In this document: piece by piece, positions 11,802-24,788 of the stretch
How the letters are laid out: the number at the start of each line of letters is the position of its first letter
Position numbering within the stretch: position 1 is the first letter of the stretch
Assembly (NCBI GenBank): GCA_030737875.1
Contig: CM060915.1
Span: 358,791,863 to 358,855,862 of the forward strand
Length of the DNA stretch: 64,000 nt
Reading direction: 5' to 3'
DNA from: Allium sativum
Lineage: Eukaryota; Streptophyta; Magnoliopsida; Asparagales; Amaryllidaceae
The notes under the pieces: generated by a model
Seen by the model: only the letters and a program-made list of their open reading frames with translations
The model's database searches: none
What the model was told of the DNA's origin: nothing
Made by a program: the position numbers and the translations under genes

Positions 11802-13273
11802 AAAATAATTTCGTCCTCGAAATTGCTAAGGTAGAAAACAAACCCTATTAACTGGGTTAAAAATTATTTATTTGTTTACTTTTAATTTTAGTTTCAACTG
11901 AACCAATTTATCCCAATTAAAATATTAATTCATTTCGATTACGAAAATTTTCAAAAATTCTAAAAATTTTCTAACACTCTAAATTTTCGGAAAATTTCGC
12001 CAGCATCTCCTTTGTACCGGTCAATAGTTCAAACCCCAAGTCGCCTCTCTAGGCCTTCTCCAATCCAAAAGAAAATCAAACAGCCAAACGGCTTGCCAAA
12101 TCGTCCCATAAATCACCAAATCCATAAAAATAATCGTGTAACTTTTTGTTGGGCATATCATTATATCCTTTCATTTTGCTACCCTGCCAGCATATACAAA
12201 TGTACTCCCAAACGAAATTCCAATTTTATCCTCAAAACCAAATCATTCACGTATCCAAGCCAAATTTCATTTCAAATCAAAGTTCCATTCTTAATTCCAA
12301 CTCCTAACTCATCAATTCAATACCATTCCAGATTCCTATCTCACAATTCAAAATCTGATTCTACTTAATATATTATATACCAATTCAATTTCCAGTTAAT
12401 TGGTTTCAATTCAATTCTAGCTTGCTTTCACAAATTTCTGTTTAAATTTGTTTTATTTCAAACAATCTTTACCTGAGAGTTTCAAATAGCTTAGCCTTTC
12501 CAAAAATCAAATATCTTTTTCTGGAATTTCAAAACAACTTGCTTTTCCCAAAACAATTCAAAAACAAAACTTTTGGTAGTAATCAGTCACTTAGCAACTC
12601 GAAAATGACACTGATGATGTGGCCATCATCATCAGAGTTATTTCCCAGCTATCGAAGTGAGTTCAATACTATATCACTTCAAAACTCAAATTTTAAACAC
12701 TTTCATTTTGAAATCTTTTTCAAAATATCATTCACGATACTTGTAAATAATTTAAAATCTCCCAGGATTTTAAAATTTTCATATATTTAATCCAATTCCG
12801 TTTACAAACACTTTTCCAACTTTTAGGAATTTTAATTCCAATTCAGATTTAATTTATTTGATTCCATATATTACATTTATATGAATTCTGATTGGTTCAT
12901 TACATCACCACTTGATTTATAATCTCATTCGATTATAGTGACCCCCAACACATCCAATTTTCTATAATATTTCCAATATTAATCATTCTTTTATATCAAA
13001 ATATAATTTGGGTAAAATTATTTGATTTACCCTCTTTTAAAACATACTGTGTCGGTTTATCATATTCAAGTGTTTGGGAACTCCTATCAATACAGTGGAT
13101 CAAACTGATTGACCAAAACTTATAACAACTCAACCAATAAACCTCCACAATATAAAACAATTTTATAAAATCTACAAATACGTTCATATATACACTCAAA
13201 CTCAATCTAGGGTATTACTAACCCCATCTCTATGGAGTCTCGCCATAGAGCCAAGGTAATCACTTAACCTTCA

Positions 13274-13285
13274 GCTCTGATACCA
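13274..13285 (-). promoter_or_regulatory. Primer binding site of LARD C
   Basis: Minus strand TGGTATCAGAGC, the plant initiator tRNA-Met complement, one base inside the LTR end (CA at 13287). Confidence 0.92.
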
Positions 13286-13628
13286 CTGTAACGAACTGGG
13301 ATTTTCGACTTCGAAAGTCAACACATAACTTCCACGTTGACTATTCGAACATCGGAAATACCTGATCATTAATAGAAAGAAGTTAGAGGGTGAGAATAGA
13401 TAAGACAGAAAAATTAGAATAGAAGAAGAAGAAGATCACCACAAAGCTGAATCAGAGTAATACGAATCTCACAGCGGAAGGAATAAAATATAACATATAA
13501 CATAACTTTGAAATAAAACAGTATATATATATAGAATAACATTATCAGAGTACAACACTTACACATAGCAGAAATAAAAATAGCTATATAATCCTGAAGC
13601 CTCCTTCTTCAAGCTCCTCCAGGTATAT

Positions 13629-13630
13629 CT
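13629..13630 (-). promoter_or_regulatory. Splice-acceptor-like site in LTR C
   Basis: On the minus strand, TTCAGGTCTTTACAG followed by ATAT. It aligns with TTTTGGTTTTGCAG/ATTTAT at the same relative place in LTR A. No convincing conserved donor was found in C: a GTAAGT near 17854 is lost in the other LTR. Confidence 0.35.
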
Positions 13631-15494
13631 GTAAAGACCTGAACTACTTGACTGCCCGTACAAATTTGGGCACCCAAGAGTTTAGGGAAAAAAAAACGAA
13701 ATAAACTCTGGGTCAGTCAGGGGACTGGTGTGAGTAAGCTCAAATCATTTGGTTTAACTTTTCAAAACCCTTTTCAAAAAAAGGTAATAGTAAGACCGAT
13801 CCACACATAAATACGGATGGTTTTTACCTTCGATAACCCAAAAAACTTTCAAAATCAATACTTTTTTGATATTATGATAGTGTCTAATCACAAGTAAATA
13901 ACAATCTAGCAGAACACTTGCATCTCACGTTCTACGTATATAGTATACAAACAAAACCGCAGGCGCTTATTGGAGATTGGATTCCGACTATGACAAGGTA
14001 TAGGACCACCTGCCGATAGTGTATCTCTAGAGGCGAATACGCTGGGTTCAACAAGAACGTCTTGTAACCCGGCCCACACATGACCGACCACTCATTTCGC
14101 TTGAGTGTATCGAATGTATATCACCAACGGTTGGGAGCTACCCACCGTTTCCTGAAAAGGGACAGCATCTAAAATAGATAAAAGAATGAAATGGATTTTC
14201 TCTAGATAGGTGATATACACCCTAATGGGAGCGACCCACCTAGCTACCTGCCCGATTTCTGTCATTTCCCGGTTGATAAGGCTTGAGGTCATAACGTATC
14301 TTTTGGAACACCTGACCACCATTCACTTTGAATGCCACATCGTCATACCCGACAAATCACAAATTGATTTCCCCAAAAATACCATGGGTATAAAGCTAAG
14401 AGAAACGAATTCCTCTACCACCAAACGTAAATACGTTTGAAGAGATCAACTTATGCGATCTGTTAGATATACTTTGTTAGACATTCGTCCATTCCCGTTA
14501 TTCTAGGACTGGACAAACCGAAGGCACTATTCTGTAAACAGGATAGCCCTTGCATAACTCCGTCTTCAATTATCTTCATCATATTTGATCGTAACGCTAA
14601 CGTCCATACAGAGTGGTTTTCAGATAATGAATCTGATCCCGATCTCTCCGTATGGACGATGGAAAAATGGTCAAAAACTTCGATAGTCGGTGATTTAACT
14701 ATCAAAGAAAAACACGTGCGCAAACAACGATATTATTTCCAGATGGAAATTCTATCGATCAATCATCATTTAACATTTATCTCTTTAGTTCATTAATTTG
14801 TTTATTTCCTGTTTCCATATATTCAACATTCTTTATTTTCTAAATTTAGGAAATATACGTTATCAATCTTTGGAAAACATTTCCATCTTTGTTTCACGTA
14901 TCACTGTCATTCCAGTATTCTTTCTCATCAACATTTCATTTTCTATGATTAGAAAATATCTCTGATTATATTTGGAAAATGTTTCCAAAACTTATTCATT
15001 CTATTTAAACAGATGTTTAAATAAAACATCACTAAGCCAATTCAAACCATTACACTCATTAACTAAATTCACTTAATCAACCTTCACTATCGAACCTTAC
15101 CCATCCCTTAGTTAAAAACGAAGTCAATCAAGTTGGGGTATAATTACCTCTCAGACCTTAACTGAACAACATTTCTAACCTCGAAATAGACAAAGTTTAC
15201 CCTTTTAAATCTTTTAACCAACTTCCTCACGTAACTCGGATTCTATTTATGAATCCACTTCTTTATTTAAAACATTGATTATAACTATAGCGTTATAATC
15301 CCTTCTTCTTAAATATCTAACTTCAAAATATAACTTTTATTCCTTAATTTAACTAAATAACTAAACCACTAATTTATTAATAAATAAATAAGCTTGATTA
15401 AAAACGGAAAGTAATATTACTTTCCCGAATTCGATATAATCGAATTCAATGTAAAATTCTCTTCTTCAAATAATCTTTATTTGATAAATCCATT

Positions 15495-15700
15495 TCGAAT
15501 AAACTATATTCGATAACTCTTTCTTCGAATAACTATATTCGATAATCTCTCTTCGAATGATTTACATTCGATTAACTTTCTTCGAATGATTTACATTCGA
15601 TTAACTCTCTATGAATGATTTACATTCGATTAATCTCCTTTCGAATAAACTATATTTGATTAAATCCTTTAATTCTATTCGAATAAACTATTTCGAATAA
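15495..15700. repeat. Array of about 30-bp hairpin units in LTR C
   Basis: Degenerate tandem units, each an inverted repeat: TCGAATGATTTACATTCGA (7-bp arms, 5-nt loop) and TCGAATA...TATTCGA variants, spaced by GATTAACTCTC-like linkers. Looser GATTAACTCTAA repeats continue to about 16255. Confidence 0.85.
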
Positions 15701-16470
15701 CTCCTTTAGATTAACTCGGTTTGATTAACTCATCTTGACTAACTCAACTTGATTAACTTACTTGATTTACTCAACTTGACTAACTTAACTTATTTAACTC
15801 CTATCGAGTAACTAATATCTGATTGACTTATATTAGAATAGCTATGTCTGTTTTAACTTTATTTCAATGGCTAATATTCGATTTAACTTCATTCGCTTGA
15901 CTCTAAATTGCAGCGATCACAATGGTTACGCCTGATTCCCTCAGGAAACATCCAACCGCCGCAGGCTATCTACAGCCCTGCGAATTACGCTAGCAGTCGT
16001 ACGAAATGGCAACTCATCCTGAATACTATGTTTGACTAACTCTATCACAAATAACTATATTCGATCAACTCTAATTGAATAACTAATATTCAATTAATCC
16101 TAATTCGATTAACTATGTTCAATTTACTCTATCTGGTTAACTCTATCTAATTAACTCTAACAGGTTAACTCTAACTGATTAACTCTAATCAATTACTCTA
16201 ATTCGATTAACTCTGATCGATTACTCTAATTCGATTAACTCTAACCAATTAATTCTTAATCGACTAACACTTCGTCCATATTCAGTTTCAAATATCAATG
16301 TTGAAATCGATTCTTACATCTTTATATAAGTCATGACTTATATATCCTATTTATCCAATGATAAACATTTTATTTTATTTATAAAATATTATTTATAAAT
16401 TTATCTTCTCAATCTATCGGTTGGAATAGATTCTATTCAAAATCATTGCTTTAATTCCATATCTTGTTAT

Positions 16471-16491
16471 ACCCGTGTGCGAAGCACGGGT
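16471..16491. repeat. ACCCGTG/CACGGGT hairpin in LTR C (copy 2)
   Basis: Same 7-bp arms as at 9006-9026; the loop differs by one base. Confidence 0.8.
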
Positions 16492-18179
16492 CTAAACCTT
16501 TCAAATTTAAAATTCTCTTATTGATAATTATATTTATTTTATAAAATATTTTCTTTTTATATAAAATCCATTGATTTTATAAGTAATTCCTTTCATAATA
16601 TAACTATTTCCTTTTCTATTTGTTTTACAAATATTTCCTCTTTCTATTCTATTTGTTTTTCAAATAAATATTCCTTTTCAATTCTATTTGTAAATGGTTT
16701 ACAAATATTTCTTTTTCAATTCTATTTGTAAATGTTTTACAAATATTTCCCTTCAATTCTATTTATTTGTTTAACAAATAAATATTTCTTTTTAATCTAT
16801 TTATTTTCTAAATAAACATTTTCTTTTTTATAAAATCTTTTGATTTTATAAATTTTTCTTTTTCCATATAACATTGAAAATTTCCATTTTAACATTCCAG
16901 TATTCCTTATGGTATTTAACGTACCATATAACAATGATCGGTATCATTCCAACATACAAAATCAGCAACAGATTTCATATCACATCATATAACACGATAT
17001 ATGAAAACAGTAAAATAAATGTTGAGAAACCCAGTTGGGCCCCTCCAACCTGTTTCCCTGCATCCACAGATGTTAATCACATAAATAACACGAATATGAA
17101 ATATTCTGATAACAGAATCAATATTCGATTAACAATTTATATCTATATCGTTATCTATATTTTCAATCAATTTACTAGCAGTTCAACCAAACAGCCAACA
17201 CACAGCAAACAACCATCATTTACCAGTTATAAAAATACGTTATAAAAATATAACTGAGAAGAGTTAGTGAGTTTTACTCACATTGGACGGTTATCATTAA
17301 ATAAGGATTATCGGTCATTGATTTGATTCAGGCGTTTAATTTCACAATAAATCCAAACAAGCTCCAATTCACTCCCGGTCAGTTCCATGGTATAGCCACC
17401 GTCCATACGATCCCAACGGATCTTGTTTTGCTGAAAACTGATATCGTATGAGGAAGTTATGTATTTTACAAGTTAATATACCCAAATTTTTTAAACTAAA
17501 CTATATTTCTATTTACCATTGGGCTTTTTTTTTTCGAATTCTCTCCGGCCCAATATAAAATCACCAGCCCACGTTACTCCAGCCCAACCCACAACTACTC
17601 CCTTTCTTTCCCGAAATGAATCCGCTCCAGAAGAACTTCGAACCCACCATAGCCGCACCTTTGAATCCCTTAATCTCCTTCCCTACATCACCGTAATGTA
17701 CACAAAGACCACTATAATACTCCTCATTGAAATCTCTGTCATCCAATATCCTCTACATAAGACTCAATGCAACCCTTCAATTTTCGTTCGACCCCGTACC
17801 CTGATCCCCTTGAAAACTTGCGACATCTACAAACACCGAATCCCCTCAAACTTACACTCTAGGTGCAGATTTTCAAGCCAAACCCAAAAGTGAAATCGAA
17901 TCCAAGAACCGCGCTTGTATTTCGAGATTTCCTCAACCCTAGCTCGTGCGCTGCTTATACAGGGTGCGACAAAAGGAAATCAAACTCAACAATATTGACA
18001 TGAGCGTGAAGAGAAAGTTGAGAGGAATCCAAATAATCTTGTTTCAAAATTATTGGGATTTTCTTTGATTCATTTTTTATTTTTCTTGTATAAAATTCCT
18101 CACGTTTTACTGAGGAAAATGGTAACGGCTTCAAAATGGCTGAAGCCAGAATTGTCAATCGGTTTAGAGAGGAAAAGAT

Positions 18180-18187
18180 TATTTATA
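18180..18187 (-). promoter_or_regulatory. TATA box of LTR C promoter
   Basis: Minus strand CTATAAATA, followed downstream by a less AT-rich leader-like block (about 18150-17530). That block contains CTAGGGTTGAGG, typical of plant 5' leaders. It is a plausible retrotransposon promoter, inferred from motif and position only. Confidence 0.6.
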
Positions 18188-19252
18188 GGTAGATTTTAAT
18201 ATATTTTTATTCGATTAATTTCAATATAATAAGCTACCACTATTTGTATTTTTCCTTTAAAATCCCTATGGTCACACAGAATATTCAAAAATCATGAAAA
18301 TGGACAGGCGGCTATAGTTCGACACTGCGGCCCAGCGAAACTGGTTGCGTCGAATTCCTACTCCGTTTGCTCACATAGCGTATTTTTAACCGTCAAAATA
18401 TTGACTGTTTTTCACATTAAAAATCCGTACGACCACACATTGACTTCAAAAATCACGGAAATTAAATCTAGCAATAATTAAATATTGCGGATCCAACAAA
18501 ATTAGTTTCGTCGAAAACGAAGGTCGTTTGCAAAACTGGCTATTTTTAAAGCTCTAAATAACCCATTTAAATATATAAATATATTTAAAAATAATTATAT
18601 TTAATATTTTAAAATAAATATTTAAAAATAAATATTCACACAGAATATCGTATAGCTCTAATTGGATTTATAACTCGATATTCAAATCCCGGTTGAATCA
18701 ATATTCAATTTATATATAAAATCCTTTTATAATTTAAATAAATCGATATAAATTATAAAGGAATTCCATAGTGACTTTTCTAAAATTTGATTTGGACATA
18801 AATCAAAATCTACACAATGAAATCCCGATTTTTCTCTTCCATTAGAAATATATACTTCACCAGATCCGAACGTTTCTTGTTTCACAGAAATCCGATTTAA
18901 AACGGACCCTGTATATTCAGTTGAAGTTCAAATCGCCAAATAGCGAACTACCGCGCCATTTCAAGCTCGATTTTAATTATATTATAATTCTACGTTCAAA
19001 CTTCGTTTAAATAATATATTCGTTATTCAAATTCAATTCCAAACTGAATTATATATTTTAAATTGCCCAATTCACACAATACTGTGAATTCTGTTATTTC
19101 CAATTATTTCAGAAATTAAATATATTATTCTATTATTTAATTTAATTAAATATTCACTATTATTTAATTAAACAACGATTTAATTCTCCAAATCTCTATT
19201 TATATAATTAAATAAATAAATTGTTATATCGCTGAAAATGCAGGACATTACA

Positions 19253-19640
19253 ATTATTATGACGTAAAGTATTTATTTGTCACTTTTTCCATATATTAAG
19301 TGCTTTTTGTACTTTTATTTTCATTCCTTAATTTTACTTAACATCAAATCATTACTTTATTAATTAAGTTCATTACTTAATATATGTATACGTTATATTT
19401 ATAAGTAATTTAAAAAACATTTTAAATGGCTTTTACATGTTAAAAAATCATCCTTTTTGAAAAATTCTTCCAGCCATATTTTCTGCTTTCTTTAATTTGT
19501 TTATTTTTTTAAACCAAATTAAAAAAATTATTTTTACATTATTTAATATAAATTAAAAGAGGGTATTTTAATTATAAAACACCTATTTTGAATATTTAAA
19601 GTTATTTAATATTCCAAATTAAAGCGATAAAATTCCAAGT
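19253..19640. other. AT-rich spacer between LARD C and chromovirus
   Basis: Low-complexity AT-rich sequence. The 3' end of the neighbouring minus-strand chromovirus LTR should lie here but cannot be recognised, so that LTR appears truncated or eroded. Confidence 0.45.
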
Positions 19641-22195
19641 TGTTCACTATCTCATATAACCCGTTCAGAGAAAATATAGTTTTTACAAAATAACGCCGAG
19701 AGCGACACATGAAGATGGTCTCTCAGATGATTAGAGTATATATGTAACGGCATTCATAAAACATGCCGATGCATCCATCAGTCATACAACTGACTGAGCA
19801 AAACATAACACAGCGAAACACCTAAATAGCTATCATCTTCTACTCACCTCCGGAAGCTTATTCATAGACGATACCTAAAAGATCATAACGCTTAGCTTAC
19901 TTAATTGAGTATCCGAGAGTTTATGGGGAAATGCAAAAACTATGTATCGGTCAAAAAAACTAGTATGAATAATAGCTTAATAATTCGACACCAAAGATAT
20001 TCAACGAGACCATGCCGCATAACGGAATCCCTTCTCGTTATTATCATATACGAAACCATACCAACCCTGCACCCCTGCACTTCAATGGTTAGTTCAATTA
20101 TCACAATAACACATATAATCATACAACAATAATATTCCTTATATTTATCGTGCAACATACAATGGAACCCATCCCCCAATGTTGCTCCTTTTCTATGCTT
20201 TGGCAAAGAACTTCTTTGCTAGGAAACAGAGCCAAAACTTCATTTTATTGTTGATTCCTTTCAAGCTCTTCATGGTATCGTATTCCATTTAGATGGAACC
20301 GACGTCCCCTTTGGTCCCCCTCAGTGCTTCGTATAGTTCCTCGTCACTAACACGCAATCGAAGGCTCATTCCTAAATCCTTCGTACTGCGTGAAGCAACA
20401 GATCCAAATAATATTATTAACATTATATATTAACTAGTGAGTATCAATTCCCACCCTTCGGACTCCTCCCCTCTGGTTGTACCCTCACACATATGCAATG
20501 TCCAACAATGACGACAATTAAACACCTAACTTTTCAAAGGGAATATAACCAAATTCCAATGTTTAACACATTTGATACGACACATGTGTCGTCTCTAATC
20601 TACTTTGACTCTTGCAATTTTATCGAAGCCGATATCCAAGCTATTCAGAAAGGGCAACCCTTTCCTCTTCGCTTCTTAACAACTAGCAATTCTTGACGTC
20701 CTGTAATGATGGCAAGCAATAGAGATAGTGCCTATATTCCTTAATCTAGAAAATAATTTGATAAAGGTTCCTTTGTCATCTTTGATAATACCGACAACAA
20801 TGGAAGCGGAGTCTAAAATATTTGGTTTAGACAAAGTTCCTTAACGACCTCTTCAGTACCTAAAGAAGTAGTTTAAGAAAATTATTTTACGAAGGCATGC
20901 CTTCATAAGCAAAAACTTCAAGGATTTCTATAGTTTCGAAAGCATAGGCTTAGACGTGAAGCCCCTTCCGATTCCAAAGAAAGACTCAGAAGCATATAAC
21001 ATGTGTTCCTTTTAAAGTCAATATTTTAAATTCTTTATTTTATAAAATAGTTCTTTTACAGAAAATATTCCTCTGGCCTAGCCGAAAGAGCTAAGGTAGA
21101 AGCCTTATGTAGAGCAACCATCTTTTAAAACCAAAATATTTATAAGTATCAGTACCTAAAACTGAAAGACTAGGGGTGGAATCCTTGAATGCTTTATATA
21201 CCATACTTGTGATATTCCATGCGTTCAACCTTACCGAAGGGTTGTTCCGATCGTTGTCAGATACACTTTCGGATCTAGGAATGGAATTGATAGTAATAAT
21301 AGGCAAAACTAATTTATTTCTTTATAAAACATATCTTTTTACCAACTTCACAATATTTATCCAAATTCTGTTGGTTTACAAAAAGTATTCATAATAAAGT
21401 GTACACAATTTTTCAGTACTTTATACAACATAAAATATAAAATACTTGGACATATCATATTATACGGTCGTATAATGCTAGAATCAATGTATAATCTTTC
21501 CTGAAGCATGCAACCTTAGGAAATTTATAACAATTTCATACCATCATAACAATTCATCATATCTGAAACTCATCTCCATAATCATTCAACACACATCATA
21601 CAAAAGTTACACATTATTTGGAGATCTCTAAGGGTTTTGCCCTGTAACTTATTCAATTTCATACGAAACTAACTGTCAACACAAAAATAAACATGGGTAA
21701 CTCATAACAACATATAACTTCAAGAACAACACAAAATTAACATAAAAATCAATACACTTTCAGATTGTACCAAGATAACCGAAAATATAAGGGTAAGTAT
21801 ATTATTCACCTAGGTTGGATAGAGAGAATGAGACTTGTTGATGAATTATTCCAAAATCTTAATTTATCTTCTACTTCTTCTCTTAACTTTTAATGGTCAA
21901 CCTTTCTCTAGTTTCCTTTTAGTTTTCGTTTAGGTTTTAAAACAAGGATTGCGAATGAAATGTTGGAGAACATGGTACATATATACATGGGCTGAAACTT
22001 CCAATTTTTCGCTTATCATGTCTCCCTTCCTTATGCATGTTTTATTTAGTATATTTGGTTATATCGTCCAACCGTATAATTAATTTATTAAGAAAAATTC
22101 TCTTTACCTTATCCATCACATTATTCCAATTTAATCACAAGATTAAATTATTGAATAATGACTTATTAAAATAAAGAATGTTATATCCCTCCTTA
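19641..22195 (-). repeat. 3' LTR of the chromovirus
   Basis: About 19641-20440 aligns with 27080-27895 (for example the CAGAGAAAATATAG, CGGAAGCTTATTCA and GAGACCATG landmarks). The minus-strand start is TATAACATTC at 22195, a mutated TGTAACATTC, directly after the polypurine tract AAGGAGGGA. Substitutions and indels between the two LTRs are numerous. Confidence 0.7.
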
Positions 22196-22470
22196 AGGAA
22201 TTTTGTTTTGGAAATTTCAACAAGGACTAGACAATCATAGCAACAATTCTATCTTCAAGGTAATAGGGGTCATAACCACAAACAAATCTGGGTAAGCTTC
22301 TCTAATTCTTCTTTCGGTTTAACAAGTGCAATCCCTTTCGTCATCACTCAACTGGACATTAACTAGTTTAACCATCTTGTTGCTCAACTTCCTTTCGTCG
22401 CTTTCTACAATTCTTACAGGTTTTCTTACAATATTCAGCTAAGGTTCGAACCTGACTCTTCCGACGCCTT
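22196..22470 (-). pseudogene. Chromodomain-like pol C-terminus
   Basis: Minus-strand translation reads about LVNVQ.SDDERDC and then TERRIREAYPDLF, where chromoviruses have VKVLW...EATWE..E.I...YP.LF. It ends in KFPKQNSLRR, comparable to the usual F..K..L..G tail before the polypurine tract. Stops interrupt it. The domain tethers integration complexes to chromatin in intact relatives. The match is degenerate. Confidence 0.6.
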
Positions 22471-22779
22471 CGGATCAATTGTAGTGTCGGGATTATGCAC
22501 ATACTTTCATAAGTTTACATGTGAAACACTATTATGGATTTTTGCAAAGTTTCCGGTAGAACAACTTTCCTTTCCGATATAGGGAAAGGTCCAACAGACT
22601 TGGCACAACCTTTAAGATTTCCTAAAACAAAACATGTCCTTCATTGGTGATACCTTAATGAAAACACTATCTCTAATCGATAAATCCAAATTCGTAAGTC
22701 AATTATCAATGTAACTTTTTTGCCTAGAGTGAGATTCTTTCATCCGCTTTCAGATGATCTCAATCTCCTTTGTGACTTC

Positions 22780-23430
22780 TGTTACTAATTCGAAACCAAG
22801 AACCAATCTGTCGTTTGTCTCCAATCGAGATGATGGCGGTTTACAGGTCTTCCATATAAAATTTCGAAAGACGCCATTCCTATACTAGTCTAAAAATTAT
22901 TATTATAGGAAAATTCTACAAAGTGTAAATGGTCTTCCTATGAACCTTCAAAATCAATACGCAAGCTCTTAATGGATCTTCCATTACTTTATTTACCCTC
23001 TTGATTTGGCCATCTGTCTATGGATAATACACGGTACTCATCTTAAGCTTCATTCCCAATGCCTTCTGCAGTCCCTTCCAAAATTCACTAGCAAATAGTG
23101 GATCTCTGTTGCTGATAACCCTATTAGGTGTTCCATGAAGTCTTACAATATTCTTTATGAATAACTCAACCAAATCGGTGTCGTCCTACTAGACCTTACG
23201 GGGATAAAATGGGAACTCTTAGTCTATCCGCAACAACCCATATGCTTTCGTTCCCCTTCCTCGTTCTCGACAACCCATCTACAAAGTCCATGGATATTGA
23301 GTCTCACTTCCAAATTGGAATATCTAACGGCTAAAGCAAACCACTAGGCTTTTGATATTCAGCTTTCACTTGCTGGCAGTTCCGGCACTACTTCGCCTAT
23401 AATCCTGCACCTTTTTCATGCCTTTCCAAT
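22780..23430 (-). pseudogene. Integrase remnant
   Basis: Frame-shifted minus-strand pieces in the right order: a zinc-finger tail with GMKKVQDY and later TASK.KLNIKSL (compare C..C...K.EHQ.P), then YPWTL.MG (compare the DFV.GLP core), then VYYP.TDGQIKRVNKVMED (compare YHPQTDGQ.ER....LED), then FYMEDL (compare the YG..C segment). Multiple stops. Confidence 0.75.
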
Positions 23431-23884
23431 AAAAACTTCTCTTCGTGTCTAGGTATTTCTTGGTAGCACCACTTGTATTGTAAACTTTGAACGGTGACAC
23501 TTCCTAAGCACTTCTTTCCTTAAACCACTAACATACGGAATGCATAGTTTTCTTTTCTTCTATAACCGACTGTTTCGACTGAGGGTATGACCTTCCGAGT
23601 TATCACCCTCCCCTGCAACTTTGAGATTCATTATCCTTTCAGCTAATGAAGGATCTTCTTCCTGCTTAAGAAATCTTCTCAATCAAAATTGGTCGAATCT
23701 CTAAACATAACACCATAAGAGTGCTTTCACTACAACATGTCGTCGACCGATTTCTAATATTACATGCAACCAAAGCTTCTAAGTCCTCCCATTTTCTCAA
23801 CATAGATATACCATGCCCTTATAGTTTCAACTAAGGGCATCAGCAACCTTATTTCCTTTTCTTGAAGTATACTCAGTGTTGAGA

Positions 23885-24079
23885 TCAAATGTAGCCAAAA
23901 ACTCTAACCATCTCTACTGTCGCATATTTAGTTCCTTTTGAGAAAACAAGTACCTCAAAGACTTGAGATCCGTAAAAAAAAAAAAAAAACCCAAACCTTT
24001 CACCCGATAAATAATGTCTCCAAATTTTCAAGGCTAAGACTACAACAACTAACTCAAAATCATGAGTTGGGTATTGCAA
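23885..24079 (-). pseudogene. RNase H fragment
   Basis: The start of the frame, [20 protein letters not shown] and then YLSG, is the classic Ty3/gypsy RNase H region (YP.HD.EL.A.V.ALK.WRHYL). The following TDHKSL catalytic segment is destroyed by an A homopolymer on the plus strand (about 23972-23990), read as a run of Phe, after which the protein is unrelated. Confidence 0.85.
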
Positions 24080-24788
24080 TTCGGAGGCCTCAGCTGTTAG
24101 GAAGCAACCTTCCCCTCTGCATAAGCATAGCTCCTAAGCAACCTTCCCCTCTGCATAAGCACAATTGTTAAACCTGTTCCGCAAGCATCCGTATAAACAA
24201 CTAAATTCCAGATTATATTTGGCACTACTAACACTAAAGCATTAATCAATATCCTCTTTAAATTCCCAAAGGTTTTTCACTCTTATCTGACCATACAAAC
24301 TTAACATCTTTTTGGATCAACTTAGTAAGTGGGAACGCAATCCTTAAGAAATCTTTAATGAACCTTCTATAATATCCAATAAATCAATGGAAGCTTCAAT
24401 CTTTCATAACACTTTCAGGCCTCTTCTAGCAAATGGCAACATCTACCTTCACAAGATCTACTGATAGTCCTTCTCCCGAAATCACTTTACCAAGAATCTT
24501 CACTTTCTCCTCCTGAAACCGACACTTATAGATCTTAGCCTTTAAGCTATGTTTCCGCAAAGTTTCAAGAACAATCCGAAGGTGGCATTCGTGATCCTTT
24601 TCATCTTCCAGTTATTCCAATATGTAATCAACTAAGACCAACTAAAATTTGTCTAAGTGCTCCTGAAACACTCAGTTCATCAGGTCCAAAAAAGAAAGCA
24701 AACGCATCCGTCAATCCAAACGGCATAAGCATCCACTCGTACAATCCCTATCTCATATGAATGGTTGTCAATGGAATGCTTTCTTCTG

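Larger units (their letters stand above)
11789..13286 (-). mobile_element. Interior of LARD C, non-coding
   Basis: The 1,498-bp segment between the two LTRs. It has a primer binding site at one end and a polypurine tract at the other. No gag, protease, RT or integrase motif was recognised on either strand. Frames such as 12012-12368 and 12539-12790 are low-complexity. Beside the polypurine tract the minus strand reads TTTCGAGGACGAAAT, like the end of chromovirus pol, which points to a gypsy ancestor. Confidence 0.8.
13287..19252 (-). mobile_element. 5' LTR of LARD C (5,966 bp)
   Basis: Read on the minus strand, the LTR begins TGTAATG at 19252 and ends GTTACA at 13287, next to the primer binding site. 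Its right half (16253-19252) repeats 8790-11788. Its left half has no partner because the other LTR is truncated. Segments are homologous to the LTR of element A: the GGCGCGGTAGTTCG block, the TTTTGTTGG...TTATTGCTAG block, and the region with GGGCACCC...CTCTGGGTCAGTC near 13670-13720. C is therefore a diverged relative of A. No coding frame is supported. Confidence 0.85.

Noticed and set aside
8790..19252. Tandem duplication of 3 kb
   Set aside because: The position of a primer binding site at 13274 and a polypurine tract at 11789 shows that these are LTRs of one minus-strand element, one of them truncated.
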